DNA from: Streptomyces sp. MJM8645
GTDB lineage: Bacteria > Actinomycetota > Actinomycetes > Streptomycetales > Streptomycetaceae
Length of the DNA stretch: 64,000 nt
Direction: 5' to 3'
Assembly (NCBI RefSeq): GCF_001625365.1
Contig: NZ_LJJF01000001.1
Span: 1,860,001 to 1,924,000, forward strand
Positions within the stretch are counted from its first letter, which is position 1; each line of letters begins with the position of its first letter. Below, one piece after another: positions 31,695 through 40,325 of this stretch. A program made the translations under genes and the position numbers. Below the pieces are notes generated by a model. That model did no database searches and was not told where the DNA came from. It saw only the letters and a list, made by a program, of their open reading frames with translations.

Positions 31695-32357
31695 CTAGAG
31701 GCGGCAGCTGATCTCCATTCCGTCCTCCACGGGGAACGTGACGCTCTGGTAGCCGTTGCGGGGGTCGCGGACGTAGTCGAGGTAGGGCGCGAGGGCCTCC
31801 AGGTCGACGTCGTCGGCGACGACGAGGGTGCCGGGCGCGAGGCGGGGTTCGAGGAGTCGCAGGACGGGCAGGCACAGGTCCTTCCAGCCGTCGAGGAGGA
31901 CGAAGTCCGCGGAGCCGGCGACTGCGGCGAGGGTGTCGCGGGCGTCTCCTTCGAGGACGGTGATCAGGTCGTCCAGTCCCGTCTCGGCGAACGTCCGGCG
32001 GGCGGCCGCGGCCTTGGCGGCGCTCAGTTCCGTACTGATCACCCGGCCCGTCCGGTTGTCGCGCACCGCGGCGGCGAGATGGAGCGTGGAGATGCCGAAG
32101 GACGTGCCGAACTCGACGACGGTGGCGGGGCGGGTGGCCCGGATCAGGTTGTAGAGGAGGCGGCCGCCCTGGGCCGAAATCGGCATGTACACCTCGGCGT
32201 TGGCGTCGGCCTGCTCCTGCGGGCCGAGGGGCGCGGAGCCCTGGGGCCACGCCGCCCGGATCCGCTTGCTGGCCTCCTCGTCCTGCTCGGCATGCCGGAA
32301 CATCCGGTCGAGGGCGGTGGCGACGCGGGGGTCTTCGAGGGTGTTGGTGGGTGCCAT
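31695..32357 (-). CDS. O-methyltransferase (class I, family 3-like)
   Basis: A 220-aa SAM-dependent methyltransferase. Motif I is TVVEFGTSFGISTLHLAAAVRDNRTGRVISTELSAAKAAAARRTF (about residues 79-124), followed by DLITVLEGDARDTLAAVAGSADFVLLDGWKDLCLPVLRLLEPRLAPGTLVVADDVD. This is the layout of catechol/caffeoyl-CoA O-methyltransferases, where the LLDGWK block carries a metal-binding Asp. The substrate is unknown. It is divergent from the TetR gene with a perfect palindrome between them, so it is the likely repression target. Confidence 0.88.
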   Translation of the reverse strand: MAPTNTLEDPRVATALDRMFRHAEQDEEASKRIRAAWPQGSAPLGPQEQADANAEVYMPISAQGGRLLYNLIRATRPATVVEFGTSFGISTLHLAAAVRDNRTGRVISTELSAAKAAAARRTFAETGLDDLITVLEGDARDTLAAVAGSADFVLLDGWKDLCLPVLRLLEPRLAPGTLVVADDVDLEALAPYLDYVRDPRNGYQSVTFPVEDGMEISCRL

Positions 32358-32366
32358 GGGCCTAGA

Positions 32367-32393
32367 CTAGACGCACCGTTGCGTTGCGTCTAG
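32367..32393. promoter_or_regulatory. TetR operator between the O-methyltransferase and tetR genes
   Basis: CTAGACGCA (32367-32375) and TGCGTCTAG (32385-32393) are perfect 9-bp arms with a 9-nt spacer. The palindrome occupies the 70-bp divergent intergenic region. Confidence 0.7.
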
Positions 32394-32427
32394 CGGTTCT
32401 GGCCTACCCTGGCCCCAGGAGGCAGAC

Positions 32428-33072
32428 ATGGAACGAGGAAGTACGGCCGCCGCGGCGGCCGGGCCGCAACCGGCGGCACGCCATCACGGCAACCGGCACG
32501 GCCGCAGCGAACAGGCCCGGCAGGCAGTACTGGAGGCGGCCGACGACCTTCTGGTCGAGAAGGGCTTCACCGGCGTCACCATCGAGGGCATCGCCGCCCG
32601 GGCGGGCGTCGCCAAGCAGACCGTCTACCGCTGGTGGAAGACCAAGACCGACATCCTCCTGGACGCCTTCCTCCAGGACGCGGCCGAAGCCCTGACCCCG
32701 CCGGACCACGGCGACCTGGCCCCGGACCTACGCGCCCACCTGCGCCAACTGGCCCTGTTCCTCACCCGGTCCGACGCGGGCGCCGTCTTCAAGGCCCTCA
32801 TCGGGCACGCCCAGCACGATCCCGCGTTCGCCGCCGCCCTGCGGTCCGGGTACCTCGACGAACAGCGCCGACGCGACCGGCTCCCGCTGGAACGCGCGGT
32901 GGAACGCGGCCAGCTCGCCACCGGACTCGACATGGCGGCGGAGATCGACCAACTCGTGGGACCGCTCTACCACCGCGTCCTGGTGACGGCGGAACCCGTG
33001 GACGAGGCTTTCACCGACCGCCTCGTCGAGGCGTTCCTGCACCGCGCGGGCGTAGCGGACGCAGGTGAGTAG
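32428..33072 (+). CDS. TetR-family transcriptional regulator
   Basis: A 214-aa repressor. After a low-complexity start, the HTH is RQAVLEAADDLLVEKGFTGVTIEGIAARAGVAKQTVYRWWKTKTDILLDAFLQ (about residues 30-82). The C-terminal ligand-binding helices contain LRQLALFLTRSDAGAVFKALIGHAQHDPAFAAALRSGYLDEQRRRDRLPLERAVERGQL (TetR_C_16-like). It likely represses itself and the O-methyltransferase through the palindrome at 32367-32393. Its 3' end runs into a set of 17-bp tandem repeats. Confidence 0.9.
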   Translation: MERGSTAAAAAGPQPAARHHGNRHGRSEQARQAVLEAADDLLVEKGFTGVTIEGIAARAGVAKQTVYRWWKTKTDILLDAFLQDAAEALTPPDHGDLAPDLRAHLRQLALFLTRSDAGAVFKALIGHAQHDPAFAAALRSGYLDEQRRRDRLPLERAVERGQLATGLDMAAEIDQLVGPLYHRVLVTAEPVDEAFTDRLVEAFLHRAGVADAGE

Positions 33073-33141
33073 CGGACACAGGGGAGTAGCGGAGTAGCCG
33101 ACGCAGTGGAGTAGCCGACGCAGTGGAGTAGCCGACGCAGG
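33049..33141. repeat. Tandem 17-bp repeats at the tetR 3' end
   Basis: Three near-perfect 17-bp units (GGAGTAGCCGACGCAGT) occupy 33091-33141, preceded by two or three degenerate units from 33049 that form the last codons of tetR (GVADAGE). This is a minisatellite-like array probably variable between strains. Confidence 0.8.
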
Positions 33142-33200
33142 GGAGACGGTGAGCAGCCGACTCCCGGGCACCGGCGGGACCGCCGGGCAGGTGGCCGCGC

Positions 33201-33746
33201 TCAGTGCCGAGTGGTTGCGGCGTACTGGTCCGACGACAACGCGAACACCCGCACTCGCCGACCGCCGGCGGGACTGACGGTCTCACGGGCCAGCCGCATC
33301 CCCAGTTTGGTCATGATCCGTTCGGAGGCATCGTTGCCCACCTGGGTGATGCTGACGATCCGCTCCAGCCCTCGCTCCTCGAACCCGAACCGCACAGCGG
33401 CCGCAGCGGCCTCGGTGGCCAAGCCCCGCCCCCAGTGGGAACGTCCCAGCCGCCAACCGACCTCGACCGCCGGCAGTACCTCCGGCAGGAAGCCGGGGAC
33501 CGAGAGGCCGGTGAACCCGGCCAGCTCGCCCGTGGACCGGATCTCCACGGCGAACAGGCCGAAGCCCTGCGCCTCCCACTCGCTCTCCCAGGCCTGGATC
33601 CCGCCGCGGGTCTGCTGTTCGTCACGGACGCTGCCGTCACGGATCCACCGCATGACCTCGGGGTCGGCATTGACGGCGGCCATGGGCGCGACGTCCTCCT
33701 CGCGCCAGCGACGCAGGATCAGACGCGGAGTCTCAAGCGTGACCAT
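33201..33746 (-). CDS. GNAT family N-acetyltransferase (RimJ/RimL-like)
   Basis: A 181-aa GNAT: LETPRLILRRWREEDVAPMAAVNADPEVMRWI is the RimJ/RimL start. The CoA loop is VEVGWRLGRSHWGRGLATEAAAAAVRFGFEERGLERIVSITQVGNDASERIMTKLGMRLARE (about residues 94-155). ATG 33746 is chosen; an upstream ATG adds 12 residues without homology. It shares its strand with polA and is separated from it by polA's strong terminator. Confidence 0.88.
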   Translation of the reverse strand: MVTLETPRLILRRWREEDVAPMAAVNADPEVMRWIRDGSVRDEQQTRGGIQAWESEWEAQGFGLFAVEIRSTGELAGFTGLSVPGFLPEVLPAVEVGWRLGRSHWGRGLATEAAAAAVRFGFEERGLERIVSITQVGNDASERIMTKLGMRLARETVSPAGGRRVRVFALSSDQYAATTRH

Positions 33747-33827
33747 CGAACCATTCTGGATCACCAAGGGGCTCTCCGCCATCCGCCGATCGTCGTGCCC
33801 ACTGCGCAACGGACCGGCAGATCGTAG

Positions 33828-33864
33828 CGGCGGGCCCGGACACCAGCCGTGTCCGGGCCCGCCG
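33828..33864 (-). terminator. polA terminator
   Basis: Perfect 16-bp stem CGGCGGGCCCGGACAC (33828-33843) / GTGTCCGGGCCCGCCG (33849-33864) with a 5-nt loop, 22 bp beyond the polA stop. Confidence 0.85.
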
Positions 33865-33886
33865 AGAACCGCACCGCGCCGCCGTA

Positions 33887-36640
33887 TCAGTGCGCGGCGG
33901 CCTCCCAGTTGGCGCCGACGCCCACCGAGACGTCCAGCGGGGCGCGCAGCGGGTAGGCGCCGGCCATCTGCTCGCGGACGATCGCCTCGACCTGCTCGCG
34001 CTCGCCCGGGGTCAGCTCCAGCACGATTTCGTCGTGCACCTGGAGCAGCATCCGGGAGGTGAGGCCGGCGGCGCGCAGCGCCTCGTCCACCCGCAGCATG
34101 GCGATCTTGACGATGTCGGCGGCCGAGCCCTGGATCGGGGCGTTGAGGGCCATCCGCTCCGCCATCTCGCGGCGCTGGCGGTTGTCGCTGTTGAGGTCCG
34201 GCAGGTAGCGGCGGCGCCCGAGCAGCGTCTCGGTGTAGCCGGTGGCGCGGGCCTCGTCGACGACCCGGCGCAGGTAGTCGCGGACGCCGCCGAAGCGCTC
34301 GAAGTAGGTGTCCATCAGGCCCTGGGCCTCGCCGGGCTTGATGCCGAGCTGCTGCGAGAGCCCGTACGCGGACAGCCCGTAGGCGAGGCCGTAGGACATC
34401 GCCTTGATCTTGCGGCGCATCTCGGCGTCCACCGCGGTGCCCGGGACCTCGAAGACCTGGGAGGCGACGGTGGTGTGCAGGTCCTCGCCGGTGGCGAAGG
34501 CCTCCAACAGGGCCTCGTCCTCGGAGAGGTGGGCCATGATGCGCAGTTCGATCTGCGAGTAGTCGGCGGTGAGCAGCGACTCGTAGTCCTCGCCGACGAC
34601 GAAGGCGCGGCGGATGGCGCGGCCCTCCTCGGTGCGGACGGGGATGTTCTGCAGGTTCGGGTCCTGCGAGGAGAGCCGGCCGGTGGCGGCGACCATCTGG
34701 TTGAAGGTGGTGTGGATGCGGCCCTTGGGCGAGACCGTCTTGAGCAGGCCCTCGACGGTGGTGCGCAGCTTGGCCTGGTCGCGGTGGCGCAGCAGGATGA
34801 CCGGCAGTTCGTTGTCGGTCTGGGTGGCGAGCCAGGTGAGCGCGTCGGCGTCGGTGGTGTAGCCGGTCTTGATCTTCTTGGTCTTGGGGAGGGCGAGCTC
34901 GCCGAAGAGGATCTCCTGGAGCTGCTTGGGCGAGCCGAGGTTGAACTCGCGCCCGGCGGCGGCGTGCGCCTCCTCGACCACGCGCTGGATCTCGGTGGCG
35001 AACTGCGCCTCCAGGCTGGTGAGCCAGGGGCGGTCGGCGGCGATGCCGGTGCGCTCCATCCGGGCCAGCAGGGCGGCGATCGGCAGCTCCATGTCGCGCA
35101 GCAGCCCGGTGGCGCCGACCTCGGCGAGGCGGGTGTCGAAGAGCGCGGCGAGGTCGAGGACGGCGCGGGCCTGGAGCATGAGCGCCTGGGCGCCGGCCGC
35201 AGGGTCCTCCTCCGGGGCGTCGAAGGCGAGTTGGCCGTCCTCGGTGGCGGGGGCGGGGGTGAGCGAGCGGGCCAGGTACTCCTCGGCGAGCACCTCCAGG
35301 GTGAAGGTGCGGCGGCCGGGCTTCTCCAGGTAGGCGGCGAGGGCGGTGTCGGCGACGACGCCCTCGATGGCCCAGCCGCGCTCGGCGAAGGCCCGCATGA
35401 CCTGCTTGGCGATGTGCAGGGCCTTGGGGGCGGCCGGGTCGGCGAGCCAGGCGGCGAAGGCCCGCTCGTCCTCCTCGGCGAGCTGCGCCGGGTCGAACCA
35501 GGCGGCGGATTCCCCTGCGGCCAGGGCGACTTCGGCGACCTCGCCGGTGCCGAGCGCCCACTGGTAGACGGCGGCGAGGGCGACGGGGGCCTTGGTGTCG
35601 GCAGCGTGCTCGCGCAGCCAGCCGGCCAGCGTGCCCGGGTCGGTGAGCAGTTCGCCGTCGACCTCGACGCCGGGGGCAAGTTCGGCCGCGGCCTCCTCCT
35701 CGCCGGCGGCCGGGTCGATGCCGTGGACGCGGTCGCGGAAGTTGGCGTTGCGGAACTCCAGCGACTCCATCAGCGTGCCGACGGCGGCCTTGTCGAACGG
35801 CGCGCGGGCCAGGTCGCCGACGCCGAGCGGGAGTTCGACGTCGCGGACGAGCTCGGTGAGGACGCGGTTGCGCTTGACCGAGTCGAGGTGTTCGCGCAGC
35901 TTCTCGCCGATCTTGCCCTTCACCTCGTCGGCGCGGGAGACGAGTTCGTCGAAGGAGCCGAACTGGTTGACCCACTTGGCGGCGGTCTTCTCGCCGACGC
36001 CGGGGATGCCGGGCAGGTTGTCGGACGGGTCGCCGCGCAGGGCGGCGAGGTCCGGGTACTGGCGCGGGGTGACGCCGTACTTCTCGGCGACCTTCTCCGG
36101 GGTGTAGCGGGTGAGCTCGGAGACGCCCTTGGTCGGGTAGAGGACGGTGATGTGGTCGGTGACCAGCTGGAGGGAGTCGCGGTCGCCGGTGACGATGTCG
36201 ACGTCGTAGCCGGCCGCCTCGGCGGCGGTGGCCAGGGTGGCGATGATGTCGTCGGCCTCGAAGCCCTCGGCCGTCAGCCGGGGGACGTTCATCGCGTCGA
36301 GCAGTTCGCCGATCAGGGGGACCTGGCTGCGGAACTCGTCCGGCGTCTTGGCGCGGTTGGCCTTGTAGTCGGGGAACTCGACGGAGCGGAAGGTCTGCCG
36401 GGAGAGGTCGAAGGCGACGGCGAGGTGGGTGGGCTGCTCGTCCCGGACGGTGTTGGCGAGCATCGAGGCGAAGCCGTAGACCGCGTTGGTGGGCTGGCCG
36501 GTGGAGGTATTGAAGTTCTCCACGGGCAGGGCGTAGAAGGCCCGGTAGGCCATCGAGTGCCCGTCGAGCAGCATCAGCCGGGGCCGCGGGCCGGCCCCGC
36601 CGCCACCCGTCGCGCCCTTGTCCGTACTCTGCGTAGCCAC
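33887..36640 (-). CDS. polA: DNA polymerase I
   Basis: A 917-aa family A polymerase that removes RNA primers and fills gaps in replication and repair. It has a 5'-nuclease domain (LMLLDGHSMAYRAFYAL, EADDIIATLA, TGDRDSLQLV, LRGDPSDNLPGIPGVGEKTAAKW; residues about 20-300). A degenerate 3'-5' exonuclease domain lacks the DxE metal-binding motif (VALAAVYQWALG), so no proofreading is expected. The polymerase domain has motif A LLTADYSQIELRIMAHLS, motif B RRKIKAMSYGLAYG and motif C LLQVHDEIVLEL. Tyr replaces the usual Phe of motif B, a substitution known to ease dideoxynucleotide use. GTG 36640 is the start. Confidence 0.98.
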   Translation of the reverse strand: MATQSTDKGATGGGGAGPRPRLMLLDGHSMAYRAFYALPVENFNTSTGQPTNAVYGFASMLANTVRDEQPTHLAVAFDLSRQTFRSVEFPDYKANRAKTPDEFRSQVPLIGELLDAMNVPRLTAEGFEADDIIATLATAAEAAGYDVDIVTGDRDSLQLVTDHITVLYPTKGVSELTRYTPEKVAEKYGVTPRQYPDLAALRGDPSDNLPGIPGVGEKTAAKWVNQFGSFDELVSRADEVKGKIGEKLREHLDSVKRNRVLTELVRDVELPLGVGDLARAPFDKAAVGTLMESLEFRNANFRDRVHGIDPAAGEEEAAAELAPGVEVDGELLTDPGTLAGWLREHAADTKAPVALAAVYQWALGTGEVAEVALAAGESAAWFDPAQLAEEDERAFAAWLADPAAPKALHIAKQVMRAFAERGWAIEGVVADTALAAYLEKPGRRTFTLEVLAEEYLARSLTPAPATEDGQLAFDAPEEDPAAGAQALMLQARAVLDLAALFDTRLAEVGATGLLRDMELPIAALLARMERTGIAADRPWLTSLEAQFATEIQRVVEEAHAAAGREFNLGSPKQLQEILFGELALPKTKKIKTGYTTDADALTWLATQTDNELPVILLRHRDQAKLRTTVEGLLKTVSPKGRIHTTFNQMVAATGRLSSQDPNLQNIPVRTEEGRAIRRAFVVGEDYESLLTADYSQIELRIMAHLSEDEALLEAFATGEDLHTTVASQVFEVPGTAVDAEMRRKIKAMSYGLAYGLSAYGLSQQLGIKPGEAQGLMDTYFERFGGVRDYLRRVVDEARATGYTETLLGRRRYLPDLNSDNRQRREMAERMALNAPIQGSAADIVKIAMLRVDEALRAAGLTSRMLLQVHDEIVLELTPGEREQVEAIVREQMAGAYPLRAPLDVSVGVGANWEAAAH

Positions 36641-36900
36641 GTCAACGTCCCGTTCCTGCCGATTCCACTACCGGCCACCGATCCTATGGCCCGGCACCGA
36701 CAAAAGGGGCGCCGTGCCGATCGGACGCCGTGCCGGGCGCGGGCGGCGGGGCACGCCGGGGGCCGCCGCGCCCGGGGCGTCCGTTGACGCGCCCCGACCC
36801 CGGACGCGCCCCGGCCCCGGACACGGCCGCTACCGCCGAGTAGGACGGTCGTACGATCACAGGCAGCACGATGACGATCCCCGAGCGGCAGGAGTTCCCC

Positions 36901-37377
36901 ATGACCGACGCGGCCCCCGACGCGGCCCCCGACGCGGCCCCCGTCCTGAAGGTCCCGCAGGACGTGCTGGACCACTTCGCCAAGCTCGGCGTCGATCCGC
37001 AGACCTTCTCCGGCGGCGCCCTCGGCGAGAAGCTCGGCATCCGGATCGTCGAGGCCTCCGGCGACCGGGTGGTCGGCACCATGCCGGTGGAGGGCAACCA
37101 GCAGCCGTACGGGCTGCTGCACGGCGGCGCGTCGGCGGCGCTGGCCGAGACGCTGGGCTCGATCGGCGCGATGCTGCACGCGGGCCCCGGCCGGTACGCG
37201 GTCGGGGTGGACCTCAACGCCACCCACCACCGCTCGGCCACCTCCGGGCTGGTCACCGGGGTGGCGACGGCGGTGTTCAAGGGCCGCACCGCCGCCACGT
37301 ACGAGATCGCGATCACCGACGACACCGGCAAGCGGGTCACCAGTTGCCGGCTGACCTGCATGCTGCGCGACCTCTGA
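36901..37377 (+). CDS. PaaI-type hotdog-fold thioesterase
   Basis: A 158-aa hotdog thioesterase. An Ala/Asp/Pro repeat (DAAP three times, encoded by a 12-bp repeat) forms the N-terminus. The catalytic block QPYGLLHGGASAALAETLGSIGA (about residues 68-90) and DLNATHHRSATSGLVTGVA follow. Members hydrolyse acyl-CoA esters, typically aryl-CoA intermediates or 1,4-dihydroxy-2-naphthoyl-CoA. ATG 36901 with AGGAG is chosen over an upstream ATG at 36871. It is divergent from polA. Confidence 0.88.
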   Translation: MTDAAPDAAPDAAPVLKVPQDVLDHFAKLGVDPQTFSGGALGEKLGIRIVEASGDRVVGTMPVEGNQQPYGLLHGGASAALAETLGSIGAMLHAGPGRYAVGVDLNATHHRSATSGLVTGVATAVFKGRTAATYEIAITDDTGKRVTSCRLTCMLRDL

Positions 37378-37968
37378 CCCCGCGCCGGGACTCTTCCCGG
37401 TGCCGACGGATCATCAAATCCCTTGGCCGCCCCCTTGTTTGACCTTCCGCCACCCTGGGCAGGCGTTGGTCTGGACAAGGGGGCGGCGGCATGTCCGGGC
37501 GCGGCCGACGCGGCAGCATGCCCGGAATCCGCGCAGGTGACTCTGCGTAGCAGGCAGAAAATCCGAGCAATGGCCCGCTCCGAGGCCCGCAGGCAGCCCG
37601 GGGCTCCTTCGCCATGCCCTCGCTGTCCGAAATACGAACGATCATGACCGGAACAAGTGAATCGGACATGAGCGTCCGACTATCGACCAGGCCAGCTGCA
37701 ACCCCCATTTCTGGCCCTTACATTGCCCCAACAGCCCCTAAACGCCCTACATCGGCGGATCGGTCGCGCCAAAACGACCACATGCTGAGACAACTGCTCT
37801 GTGTGCTCATAACAAGAGAATCACAGCCTCGCCACACCACTGCCCGAGTCGCCCAGAGGCATCTAGAGTCACGGCCAGTCACCGCGCCAACGGATTGGGC
37901 CCGGCCCTCCGCGCATCCCGGCTCCCGCCAACTCAGGCGCGGCGCCTCCCGAACCGAAGGGGACCCTC
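37378..37968. other. 591-bp intergenic region upstream of livK
   Basis: No convincing gene. An inverted repeat CCGCCCCCTTGT (37427-37438) / ACAAGGGGGCGG (37475-37486) with a 36-nt loop lies 50 bp after the thioesterase stop and may be its terminator. The stretch 37550-37870 is AT-richer and probably holds the livK promoter(s), but no consensus element is clear. A 19-codon frame starting at ATG 37490 is the only small ORF I noticed. Confidence 0.5.
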
Positions 37969-39207
37969 GTGCGTCACCGTTCCGCAATTGTCGTGAGCAT
38001 TGCCGTGATCGGCGCCCTGAGCCTCAGCGCGTGCGGCTCCCGCGACGACAAGAAGTCCGCCGACGGAGGCAGCGGCAACAGCGGCTCCACCACCACCGTC
38101 ACCATCGGCATCGACGCCCCGCTCACCGGCGACCTCTCCGCCATCGGCATCGGCATCCGCAACTCCGTCGACCTCGCGGTCAAGAAGGCCAACGAACAGA
38201 ACGAGGTCCCCGGCGTCAAGTTCCAGGTCAAGGCCCTGGACGACACCGCCAAGCCCGGCCCCGGCCAGCAGAACGCCACCCAGCTCGTCGCCGACAACAG
38301 CGTCCTCGGCGTCGTCGGCCCGCTCAACTCCAGCGTCGCCCAGTCGATGCAGCAGATCTTCAACGACGCCAACCTCGTCGAGATCTCCCCCGCCAACACC
38401 GGCGTCGCCCTCAGCCAGGGCGAGAAGTGGGTCACCGGCGAGAAGAAGCGCCCCTTCAAGACCTACTTCCGCACCGCCACCACCGACGCCGTCCAGGGCC
38501 CCTTCGCCGCCCAGTTCCTCGCCAAGGACGCCAAGAAGTCCAAGGTCTTCCTCATCGACGACCAGAAGACCTACGGCGCCGGCCTCGCCGCCACCTTCAA
38601 GGCCGAATTCACCAAGCAGGGCGGCAACATCGTCGGCGAGGAGCACGTCAACCCCGACGACCGCGACTTCTCCGCCATCGTCACCAAGGTCAAGACCTCC
38701 GGCGCCGAAGCCGTCTACTACGGCGGCGAGTACCCCGCCGCCGGCCCGCTCTCCCTCCAGCTCAAGGACGCCGGCGTCAACATCCCGCTGATGGGCGGCG
38801 ACGGCATGCAGAGCGCCGACTTCATCAAGCTCAACCCCAAGAGCGCCGGCGACTACGCCACCGCCGTCGGCGGCGCCGTCGAACAACTCCCCACCGCCGC
38901 CAAGTTCATCGCCGACTACAAGGCCGCCGGCTACAAGGACCCCTACGAGACCTACGGCGGCTACTCCTACGACAGCGGCTGGGCCATCATCCAGGCCGTC
39001 AAGGCCGTCGCCGCCGCCAACAACGGCAAGCTGCCCGCCAACCCGCGCGCCGCCGTCGTCGACGCCGTCCAGAAGGTCTCCTTCGACGGCGTCACCGGCA
39101 AGGTCTCCTTCGACGAGTTCGGCGACACCACCAACAAGCAACTCACCGTCTACACCGTCAAGGACGGCAAGTGGACCGTGGAGAAGACCGGCACCTTCAG
39201 CGGCTGA
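37969..39207 (+). CDS. livK: Branched-chain amino acid ABC transporter, substrate-binding lipoprotein
   Basis: A 412-aa type I periplasmic-binding-fold protein. The lipoprotein signal ends LSLSACGS with Cys22 as lipidation site, followed by a Ser/Gly linker. The mature domain begins TVTIGIDAPLTGDLSAIGIGIRNSVDLAV and includes VLGVVGPLNSSVAQSMQQIFNDANLVEISPANTG and TYGGYSYDSGWAIIQAV. It captures leucine, isoleucine and valine (or related amides) and delivers them to LivHM. GTG 37969 follows GAAGGGGA. It is the first gene of the livKHMGF operon. Confidence 0.95.
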   Translation: MRHRSAIVVSIAVIGALSLSACGSRDDKKSADGGSGNSGSTTTVTIGIDAPLTGDLSAIGIGIRNSVDLAVKKANEQNEVPGVKFQVKALDDTAKPGPGQQNATQLVADNSVLGVVGPLNSSVAQSMQQIFNDANLVEISPANTGVALSQGEKWVTGEKKRPFKTYFRTATTDAVQGPFAAQFLAKDAKKSKVFLIDDQKTYGAGLAATFKAEFTKQGGNIVGEEHVNPDDRDFSAIVTKVKTSGAEAVYYGGEYPAAGPLSLQLKDAGVNIPLMGGDGMQSADFIKLNPKSAGDYATAVGGAVEQLPTAAKFIADYKAAGYKDPYETYGGYSYDSGWAIIQAVKAVAAANNGKLPANPRAAVVDAVQKVSFDGVTGKVSFDEFGDTTNKQLTVYTVKDGKWTVEKTGTFSG

Positions 39208-39283
39208 ACCTCCAACGGCTGAACCTCAGCGGCCGAGCCCTCGACGACTGAACCTTCAGCGTCTGAACCTCAACGGCTGAGCC
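39198..39283. repeat. Degenerate 14-15-bp repeats at the livK 3' end
   Basis: About six copies of a unit close to CAACGGCTGAACCTC (variants GGCTGAACCTCC, GACTGAACCTT, GTCTGAACCTC) start at the livK stop and run to 39283. Each repeat carries TGA, so the stop codon itself has been multiplied. Confidence 0.75.
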
Positions 39284-39309
39284 GGCCCGCACCACCATCC
39301 AGCAGCACA

Positions 39310-39342
39310 GCGCGCGGGGGCGCCACGAGTGCCCCCGCGCGC
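39310..39342 (+). terminator. livK-livH intercistronic hairpin (probable attenuator)
   Basis: Perfect 12-bp stem GCGCGCGGGGGC (39310-39321) / GCCCCCGCGCGC (39331-39342) with a 9-nt loop between livK and livH. There is no T run, so it probably causes partial termination or protects the upstream mRNA. This would give more binding protein than permease. Confidence 0.7.
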
Positions 39343-39395
39343 CCCCACATCCACCACCCACACGGACACCCCGAACGCACTACGGAGGCCCAGCG

Positions 39396-40325
39396 GTGCA
39401 CGACCTACCGCAGCAGCTGGCCAACGGCCTGATCCTCGGCGCCCTCTACGGACTCGTCGCGATCGGCTACACGATGGTCTACGGCATCGTCCAGCTCATC
39501 AACTTCGCCCACGGCGAGATCGTCATGGTCGGCGGCTTCGGCGCCCTGACCGCCTACCTCGCCCTCCCCGGCGGCACCACCCTGTGGCTGGCCCTGCCGC
39601 TCATGCTGATCGCCGGCATCCTGGTCTCCACCCTCACCGCCGTCGCCGCCGAGCGCTTCGCCTACCGGCCCCTGCGCAACGCCCCCCGACTCGCCCCCCT
39701 CATCACCGCGATCGGGCTGTCCATCTTCCTCCAGCAACTCGTCTTCTCCTTCTACCCCGACGCCAAGAAGGCCCGGGTCTTCCCCAAGATCCCCGGCGAC
39801 CCCTTCAGCCTCGGCTCCGTCACCATCCAGCGCAGCGACCTCTTCCTGCTCATCGCCGCCCCGCTGTGCATGCTCGCCCTCGGCTGGTTCGTCACCCGCA
39901 CCCGCTCCGGCCGCGCCATGCAGGCCACCAGCCAGGACCCCGACACCGCCAAGCTCATGGGCATCGACACCGACCGCATCATCGTCATGGCCTTCGCCAT
40001 CGGCGCCGCGTTCGCCGCCGTCGCCGCCGTCGCCTACGGACTGCGCAGCGGCCAGGTCGACTTCCGCATGGGCTTCATCCTCGGCCTCAAGGCCTTCACC
40101 GCCGCCGTCCTCGGCGGCATCGGCAACATCTACGGAGCCATGCTCGGCGGCATCGCCCTCGGCCTCGCCGAAAGCCTCGCCACCGGCTACATCCAGCACC
40201 TGCCCGGCATGCACCTCTTCGGAGGCGGCGCCTGGAAGGACGTCTGGGCCTTCGTACTCCTCATCCTCGTGCTCCTCGTCCGGCCCCAGGGCCTGCTCGG
40301 CGAGCGCGTCGCGGACAGGGCGTGA
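39396..40325 (+). CDS. livH: Branched-chain amino acid ABC transporter permease LivH
   Basis: A 309-aa inner-membrane permease with about eight membrane helices. The family blocks GLILGALYGLVAIGYTMVYGIVQLINFAHGEIVMVGGF, RFAYRPLRNAPRLAPLITAIGLSIFLQQ, MGIDTDRIIVMAFAIGAAFAAVAAVAYG and GGIGNIYGAMLGGIALGLAES are present. The EAA-like loop that contacts the ATPases lies in the ATSQDPDTAKLMGID segment. GTG 39396 follows GGAGG. Its stop overlaps the start of livM (GTGA). Confidence 0.96.
   Translation: MHDLPQQLANGLILGALYGLVAIGYTMVYGIVQLINFAHGEIVMVGGFGALTAYLALPGGTTLWLALPLMLIAGILVSTLTAVAAERFAYRPLRNAPRLAPLITAIGLSIFLQQLVFSFYPDAKKARVFPKIPGDPFSLGSVTIQRSDLFLLIAAPLCMLALGWFVTRTRSGRAMQATSQDPDTAKLMGIDTDRIIVMAFAIGAAFAAVAAVAYGLRSGQVDFRMGFILGLKAFTAAVLGGIGNIYGAMLGGIALGLAESLATGYIQHLPGMHLFGGGAWKDVWAFVLLILVLLVRPQGLLGERVADRA

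Noticed and set aside
33890-36787. 965-codon open frame antisense to polA
   Set aside because: A shadow of polA produced by GC-rich codon bias. It is low-complexity Gly/Val/Ala/Asp-rich and has no domain.
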